Source: Bacillus sp. NP157
GTDB lineage: Bacteria > Pseudomonadota > Gammaproteobacteria > Xanthomonadales > Rhodanobacteraceae
Direction of reading: 5' to 3'
DNA length: 64,000 nt
NCBI GenBank assembly: GCA_018889975.1
Contig: CP076546.1
Span: forward strand, 3,658,001-3,722,000
The notes beneath the pieces are model-generated. The model saw only the letters and a list, made by a program, of their open reading frames with translations, ran no database searches and was not told where the DNA came from. Shown here piece by piece: positions 59,167 to 64,000 of this stretch (its first letter is position 1; every line of letters begins with the position of its first letter). A program made the translations under genes and the position numbers.

Positions 59167-60987
59167 ATGCGTATCCGCCATCTCGCGGTCGCCGTCGTGT
59201 CCTTGCTCGGTGCCGTCCATGCCCATGCGCAGACGCGCACCTTCGCCAACCCCGTCGACCTCGACTACCGCTACAACTTCGAGGTCATGAACCGGGGCAT
59301 CTCGTATCGCACAGGCGCCGACCCAGCGATCGTGCGCTACGGCGACGCGTTCTACCTGTTCCAGACCATGGCCGACGGTTACTGGATGTCGAAGGACCTG
59401 GTGCACTGGGATTTCGTCAAACCCGACCACTGGCCGTTCGATAGCGAGGTGGCTCCCGCGACGCTGGTCGCGGACGGCAAGCTGTTCCTGATGCAGTCGG
59501 CGTTCCTGCCACGGCCGCTGATGGTGTCGACGGATCCCGCGCACGGCAAATGGTCGTTCTGGACACGGCAGCTTCCATCCGTGCCGGGCGCGATCGAGTA
59601 CGACGAAGCCGGCAAGCCGCAGGCGACGGGTCCACTGCCGCCCGGTCCCTGGGATCCCGGCCTGTTCCAGGACGACGATGGCAAGGTGTACCTGTACTGG
59701 GGTTCGTCGGAGACCTATCCCCTGTATGGCGCGCAGCTGGACATGAAGCTCGGTTCCCGCGAAGGCGAAGGCAAGCGGCTCGCATTCGCCACGCCGCCGA
59801 AGGCTTTCCTCCGCCTGGATCCCGCCGACCATGGATGGGAACGTTTTGGTCCCGACCACAGCATGGGCGACAAGCCGGCGTACATCGAAGGCTCGTGGAT
59901 GAACAAGCACGACGGCCGCTACTACTTCCAGTACGGCGCGCCGGGCACCGAGTACAACGTGTACGCCACCGGCGTCTACACCGGCACGTCGCCGCTCGGG
60001 CCGTTTGAATACGCACCGTACAACCCCGTCGGCTACAAGCCCGGTGGTTTCGCGACGGGTGCCGGACATGGGTCGACCTTCGAAGACGCGCACGGCAACG
60101 CCTGGAACACGGGCACGACGTGGATCGGGATCAACTGGACCTTCGAGCGTCGCATCGCCATGTTCCCCGCAGGCTGGCACGACGATGGCCAGATGTGGAT
60201 CGACACCCGCTTCGGCGATTTCCCGCAGCGCATGCCGGATCACAAACTCGCCGACGGCGAAAGCGCGTTCACCGGCTGGATGCTGCTGTCGTACCGGAAG
60301 AAGGCCACGGTGTCCTCCACGCTCGGCGATCATCCGGCATCGACGTTGACCGATGAAAACCCGCGCACCTTCTGGGTTGCCGCGAAGAACGAGCCGGGAC
60401 AGACCGTCACGCTCGATCTCGGCGGCACGCCCACCGTCCGCGCGGTGCAGGTCAACTATGCGGATTACCAGTCGGACCGCTATGGCGACGCACCCGACCT
60501 GGTCACGCAATTCGTGTTGCAGGGCTCCACGGATGGCAAGCAGTGGACCACGCTGGCGGATCTCTCCGCCTCGGACCGCGATCGGCCCAATGCGTACATC
60601 GAACTCGAACGGCCCGCGAAGCTGCGCTGGATCCGCTACGTGCACAAACATGTCGGGGCGAAGCATCTTGCGATCTCGGACATCCGCGTGTTCGGCAACG
60701 CCGACGGCCCCGCGCCGCGCACGCCGGCCGGCCTCGGCGCAAAGCGTGGCGCGGACACGCGCGAGGCGGTGATCAACTGGCAGCCCGTGCCTGGCGCCGT
60801 TGGCTACAACGTGCGCTGGGGCCTCGCGCCCGATCGCCTGCACTCGACCTACCAGCGGTTTGCCGACCAGCCCACATCGTTTACCCTGAGGAGCTTGAAC
60901 AGGGGCGTTCGCTACGTCGTGGCCATCGAGGCCTTCGACGAGCACGGCGTCTCCGAACTTTCTCAAACCGTGGAGCTGTCCCCCTAA
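59167..60987 (+). CDS. Secreted GH43 glycosidase with F5/8C and Fn3 domains
   Basis: The 606-residue protein has a signal peptide (LAVAVVSLLGAVHAHA) and a five-bladed propeller (about 25-370) with TGADPAIVRYGDAFYLFQTM (catalytic Asp), PWDPGLFQDDDGKVYLYWG (second Asp) and YIEGSWMNKHDGRYYFQY (catalytic Glu), as in GH43 arabinofuranosidases and xylosidases. A discoidin-like carbohydrate-binding domain (about 395-530, KKATVSSTLGDHPASTLTDENPRTFWVA... to ISDIRVFG) and an Fn3 domain (about 535-605) follow. GGAG precedes the ATG. It probably trims plant arabinose/xylose polymers, in line with the GH78 and pentose genes. Confidence 0.9.
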   Translation: MRIRHLAVAVVSLLGAVHAHAQTRTFANPVDLDYRYNFEVMNRGISYRTGADPAIVRYGDAFYLFQTMADGYWMSKDLVHWDFVKPDHWPFDSEVAPATLVADGKLFLMQSAFLPRPLMVSTDPAHGKWSFWTRQLPSVPGAIEYDEAGKPQATGPLPPGPWDPGLFQDDDGKVYLYWGSSETYPLYGAQLDMKLGSREGEGKRLAFATPPKAFLRLDPADHGWERFGPDHSMGDKPAYIEGSWMNKHDGRYYFQYGAPGTEYNVYATGVYTGTSPLGPFEYAPYNPVGYKPGGFATGAGHGSTFEDAHGNAWNTGTTWIGINWTFERRIAMFPAGWHDDGQMWIDTRFGDFPQRMPDHKLADGESAFTGWMLLSYRKKATVSSTLGDHPASTLTDENPRTFWVAAKNEPGQTVTLDLGGTPTVRAVQVNYADYQSDRYGDAPDLVTQFVLQGSTDGKQWTTLADLSASDRDRPNAYIELERPAKLRWIRYVHKHVGAKHLAISDIRVFGNADGPAPRTPAGLGAKRGADTREAVINWQPVPGAVGYNVRWGLAPDRLHSTYQRFADQPTSFTLRSLNRGVRYVVAIEAFDEHGVSELSQTVELSP

Positions 60988-61011
60988 GGGCTCCACCGCA
61001 CGGCGCCCGAC

Positions 61012-62694
61012 ATGACCAAGAAGCACGACAACGACACGCCCGATGAAGGGCGTCGCCGCCTCCTCGGTGGCATGGCCACCACGGGCGCCATGCTGGCCCT
61101 GGCCGGTGGCGTGAAGGATGCCAGTGCGGCCGCCGCGAAAGCCGGCGCCGCCGCACCGACGGGCGCCGCGCTGGATGCCTTGCTCGAGAAGCACATCCAG
61201 AATGTCGTGGTGATCTACGCCGAGAACCGCAGCTTCAACAATCTTTTCGGTAATTTCCCCGGGGTGCTCGACCCGCTGAAGGACGTGCCGGCGGAACGCA
61301 GCCTGCAGCGTGACCGCGACGGCACGCCGCTGAAAACCCTGCCGCCGATCTGGGGTGGCATGGTGCCGCACGAACAGACGGTCGACCACCGCACCTACAA
61401 GATCGCCGAGAAGGACATCGCCGGCTTGCCGAACGCGCCGTGGGCGCTGCATACCGGTGACGGCACGCCGCTGCCCCACGGCGTGGTAACGCGCGACCTC
61501 GTCCACGCGTTCTACAACAACCAGCTACAGATCAACGGCGGCAAGAACGATGGCTTCGTGGCGTGGGGCGATAACGGCGCACTGACCATGGGTCACTACG
61601 CCGAGACGCCGGTGCACCTGCGCATCTGGCGCCTCGCCGAACAGTTCACGTTGTGCGACCGCTTCTTCATGGGCGCCTTCGGTGGCTCGTTCCTCAACCA
61701 CCAGTACCTGGTGGCAGCGCAGCCGCCGTTCTATCCGGATGCGGACAAGAGTCCGGCGCAGTTCGGCATCGCCGTCACTGAAAGCGGCAGCGCCACGGAT
61801 TACCGCCTGAAGATGGATGCTGCCTCGCCGAAGAGTGCGATGGACGGCAAGCCGAAGTTCGCGCACCACAACCAGCTCACGCCGGACTTCTACGCGGTGA
61901 ACACGATCGGCCCGCCGTATTCGCCGGGTTTCAACGTCGATCGCAAGAATCCGCTACTGGCCGATGCGAGCAGCGCGAACACGCTGGTGCCGCAGAAGCA
62001 CAAGCAGATCGGCGACGTGCTCTCGGACAAGGGTATCGACTGGGCGTGGTATGGCGGCGGCTTCCAGGCCGCGCTCGATGGCAAGGGTGACAGCGACGAC
62101 GGCACCTATCCGTCGACGCCGAACTTCCAGCCGCACCACCAGCCGCTGAATTACTTCGTCAGCCTGGCCCCTGGCACGGACGCGCGGGCGAAGCATCTCC
62201 GCGACGGTGGTGTAGGTGAATCACCGAAGACCAACAAGTTCCTCGCCGACGTCGCCGCCGGCAAGCTGCCTGCCGTGGCGTACTACAAGCCGCAGGGTGA
62301 CCTGAACATGCACGCCGGTTATTCCGACGTGGAAGCGGGCGACCGGCATATCGGTGCGATCGTGCATGCGCTGCGACAGAGCCCGCAGTGGAAGAACATG
62401 CTGGTCGTGATCACCTTCGACGAGAACGGCGGCTGGTGGGATCACGTCGCACCGCCCAAGGGCGATCGCTGGGGTCCGGGTACGCGCATCCCGGCTCTCG
62501 TCGTGTCGCCCTTTGCGAAGAAGGGGCATGTCGAGCATACGATCTACGATACCGGCTCTATCTCGCGCTTCCTTACCCGGCGCTTCAAGCTGGAGAAGCT
62601 GCCCGGGCTGCAGATGCGCGAGGATGCGATGGTGAAGGCAGGCGGGCCTGCGCCGGGGGATTTGACCGAGACCCTGCAATTCACCCAGGCCTGA
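61012..62694 (+). CDS. Tat-exported AcpA-type acid phosphatase/phosphoesterase
   Basis: The 560-residue protein has a Tat-like start (DEGRRRLLGGMATTGAMLALAGG, about 13-35) and the phosphoesterase core NVVVIYAENRSFNNLFGNFPG, with later GGSFLNHQYLVAA, HHNQLTPDFYAVN, VITFDENGGWWDHVAPP and RFGPGTRIP-like WGPGTRIPALVVSPF. This is the PF04185 (AcpA/phospholipase C) family; the compact form without the extra C-terminal domains fits AcpA-like acid phosphatases rather than phospholipase C. Seated in the periplasm or outer surface, it would release phosphate from organic esters. It follows the GH43 gene by 24 bp and may share its transcript. Confidence 0.85.
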   Translation: MTKKHDNDTPDEGRRRLLGGMATTGAMLALAGGVKDASAAAAKAGAAAPTGAALDALLEKHIQNVVVIYAENRSFNNLFGNFPGVLDPLKDVPAERSLQRDRDGTPLKTLPPIWGGMVPHEQTVDHRTYKIAEKDIAGLPNAPWALHTGDGTPLPHGVVTRDLVHAFYNNQLQINGGKNDGFVAWGDNGALTMGHYAETPVHLRIWRLAEQFTLCDRFFMGAFGGSFLNHQYLVAAQPPFYPDADKSPAQFGIAVTESGSATDYRLKMDAASPKSAMDGKPKFAHHNQLTPDFYAVNTIGPPYSPGFNVDRKNPLLADASSANTLVPQKHKQIGDVLSDKGIDWAWYGGGFQAALDGKGDSDDGTYPSTPNFQPHHQPLNYFVSLAPGTDARAKHLRDGGVGESPKTNKFLADVAAGKLPAVAYYKPQGDLNMHAGYSDVEAGDRHIGAIVHALRQSPQWKNMLVVITFDENGGWWDHVAPPKGDRWGPGTRIPALVVSPFAKKGHVEHTIYDTGSISRFLTRRFKLEKLPGLQMREDAMVKAGGPAPGDLTETLQFTQA

Positions 62695-62696
62695 CC

Positions 62697-62844
62697 TGTA
62701 GGAGCGCGCCTGCGCGCGAATGGGTGCTTGCGGTGATGGGTGATCTTGCTGATGGGTGATCTTGCTGATGGGTGATCTTGATGTTGGACGATCGCGAAGA
62801 TGGATATCCTCGCGATCCCATTCGCGCGCAGGCGCGCTCCTACA
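62697..62844. repeat. Inverted pair of REP-like palindromes
   Basis: tgtaggagcgcgcctgcgcg plus 3 bases (62697-62719) and its inverse (62822-62844) flank about 100 bases. Both are identical to the 55011 copy. The pair could fold into one large cruciform, like REPINs and bacterial interspersed mosaic elements, and is mobilised in other bacteria by RAYT transposases. No RAYT gene is in the window. Confidence 0.75.
62735..62782. repeat. 16-bp tandem repeat, three copies
   Basis: gatgggtgatcttgct occurs at 62735-62750 and 62751-62766; a third copy at 62767-62782 differs only in the last two bases. It sits inside the REP pair and has no coding role I can see. Confidence 0.8.
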
Positions 62845-62855
62845 TGCATTGGTGG

Positions 62856-64000
62856 CTAATGGCCCGGGGCGCCGCCTGACTTGAAGGGCGGCCTGGCGAA
62901 CCAGATCGAGATCATCGCCAGCACGAAGATCAACCCGAAGATCCAGAACACGTCGTTCACAGCCAGCGTCGCGGCCTGCATGTCGACGATGCGGTTCAGC
63001 GCCGCGTTCGCCGTCGGTCCCTGCACCCCCAGCGTCTGCAGCCGATCCAGGTATTCACCGGTGGTGCGGCTACCCTCGACGACGTTCTCCGACAGCACCG
63101 CGTGGTGATACGTCGTTCGATGCGAATACATCGTCGTACTCACCGCCGTGGCGATGCTGCCCGCCAGCGTTCGGAAGAAGTTCGACAGCCCCGACGCACT
63201 CGCGACCTCCTCGTCGGGTAGCCCGGACAGGATGATCTGGTTCACCGGCACGAAGAACAGCGCGATGCCCGCGCCCATGCACAATCGGGGTATCGCCAGC
63301 TCGCTGTACGGGGCATTGGTGCTCAACGTCGACATGTAGAACGACGCCCCGGCGAACACCGCGAAACCGATCGTGTTCAACAGGCGCAGGTCGAACTTGC
63401 TCTGGAACACGCCGACGATCGGCGATAACACGATCGCCAGGATGCCGATGGGCGCGACGACGAACCCTGCCCAGGTGGCGGTATAGCCGAGGACCTCCTG
63501 CACCCACATCGGCATCACCACGGTACCGCCGAAAAACGCGAACATGCCCAGCGACAGGCAGAGCACGCCGACGAAGAAGTTGCGCTTGCCCAGCAATCGC
63601 AGTTCGACCACCGGATGCTTGTGCATCAGCTCCCATGCAACCAGGAAGGTCAGGCAGACCAGCGAGACGATGGCCAGCACGGTGATCGTCTTCGAGGTGA
63701 ACCAGTCGTCGTCGTTGCCGTTGTCGAGCATGAACTGCAGGCAGCCGACGCCGACCGCCAGCAGGAACAGGCCAACCGCATCGATCGGCAGCTTCGACAC
63801 CTTCGATTCGCGATCGCGCAGCAGCGCGTAGGTCACCACCACGGCGAAGATGCCGACCGGGATGTTGATGAAGAAGATCCACGACCAGTGGTAGTTGTCG
63901 GTAATCCAGCCACCGAGGATCGGACCGAACACCGGTGCGACCACCACCGTCATCGCCCACAACGCCAGGGCGATCGGCCGTTTCGCCACCGGGTAGTTGT
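62856..64000 (-). CDS. DHA2-family MFS drug-efflux permease (EmrB-like), 5' end cut by window
   Basis: About 381 residues remain, truncated at the window's right edge. The visible start NYPVAKRPIALALWAMTVVVAPVFGPILGGWITDNYHWSWIFFINIPVG (in pieces: GPILGGW, NYHWSWIFFINIPVG) is the canonical DHA2 motif C, followed by a dozen hydrophobic segments. GTG at 63989 is inside the reading frame, not the start. It resembles EmrB more than the first permease (26160-27776). No adaptor gene is visible inside the window. Confidence 0.92.
   Translation of the reverse strand, partial: NYPVAKRPIALALWAMTVVVAPVFGPILGGWITDNYHWSWIFFINIPVGIFAVVVTYALLRDRESKVSKLPIDAVGLFLLAVGVGCLQFMLDNGNDDDWFTSKTITVLAIVSLVCLTFLVAWELMHKHPVVELRLLGKRNFFVGVLCLSLGMFAFFGGTVVMPMWVQEVLGYTATWAGFVVAPIGILAIVLSPIVGVFQSKFDLRLLNTIGFAVFAGASFYMSTLSTNAPYSELAIPRLCMGAGIALFFVPVNQIILSGLPDEEVASASGLSNFFRTLAGSIATAVSTTMYSHRTTYHHAVLSENVVEGSRTTGEYLDRLQTLGVQGPTANAALNRIVDMQAATLAVNDVFWIFGLIFVLAMISIWFARPPFKSGGAPGH

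Noticed and set aside
1-64000. Mobile elements, phage genes, CRISPR arrays, tRNA or rRNA genes
   Set aside because: No transposase, integrase, repeat-spacer array or tRNA cloverleaf could be supported from the sequence.

Overview
The window is GC-rich chromosomal DNA of a gammaproteobacterium, most likely a member of Xanthomonadales close to Rhodanobacteraceae (Luteibacter/Dyella-like). This assignment rests on gene content and style: a ModABC system with a short ModC, abundant TonB/GH systems, DUF4034-type and ADOP-type permease genes, and short palindromic 'tgtaggagcgcgcc...' repeats between genes. It is an inference, not a database result. I saw no rRNA, tRNA, integrase, IS element or CRISPR array.

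Layout. 0-4.3 kb: a truncated TMEM175-type channel, a sugar/H+ symporter followed by a pentose-1-dehydrogenase-like SDR, an HTH-GAF protein and a VOC protein. 4.4-14.3 kb: a soluble two-PAS chemotaxis transducer (BdlA-like), then pbpC and a 2013-residue alpha-2-macroglobulin (yfhM), the classic envelope-defence pair. 14.6-18.8 kb: an HWE histidine kinase and an ECF42-type operon (YCII/DGPF, VOC, double YCII, sigma factor with C-terminal TPR-like extension) with a candidate self-recognised promoter. 18.8-23.6 kb: a DUF1851 gene and a translationally coupled modA-modB-modC-(LPG-synthase-like)-(serine hydrolase lipoprotein) run. 23.7-27.8 kb: a tripartite EmrAB/TolC-like efflux operon. 27.9-30.6 kb: a DUF2946 protein and a TonB-dependent receptor.

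30.6-39.6 kb is the most interesting region. All its genes are on the minus strand: ABC ATPase, two-FtsX-domain permease, NtrC-like response regulator without a GAFTGA loop, membrane histidine kinase, a previously unlisted 44-residue peptide gene, and a class III lanthionine synthetase (LanKC). The peptide has the class III leader motif (ILALQNL) and a Ser-x2-Ser-x3-Cys core matching the labionin motif. It is preceded by a perfect inverted repeat and followed by an intercistronic hairpin. I read this as a complete ribosomal-peptide (class III lanthipeptide/labyrinthopeptin-like) cluster in a Gram-negative, with its own sensing and export or immunity genes.

39.8-64 kb: a hybrid histidine kinase with two receiver domains, a GH3 beta-glucosidase, 3-hydroxybutyrate dehydrogenase, three tandem S33-type secreted alpha/beta hydrolases, a GH78 rhamnosidase, glnA with a textbook sigma-54 promoter, NtrC site and terminator, a YcxB-like membrane protein, DUF4034-like and HEAT-repeat proteins, a small hydrolase, a GH43-F5/8C-Fn3 glycosidase, a Tat-exported AcpA-type phosphatase, a paired palindromic repeat with a 16-bp tandem repeat, and a truncated DHA2 efflux permease. 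The carbohydrate genes fit a plant- or soil-associated life.
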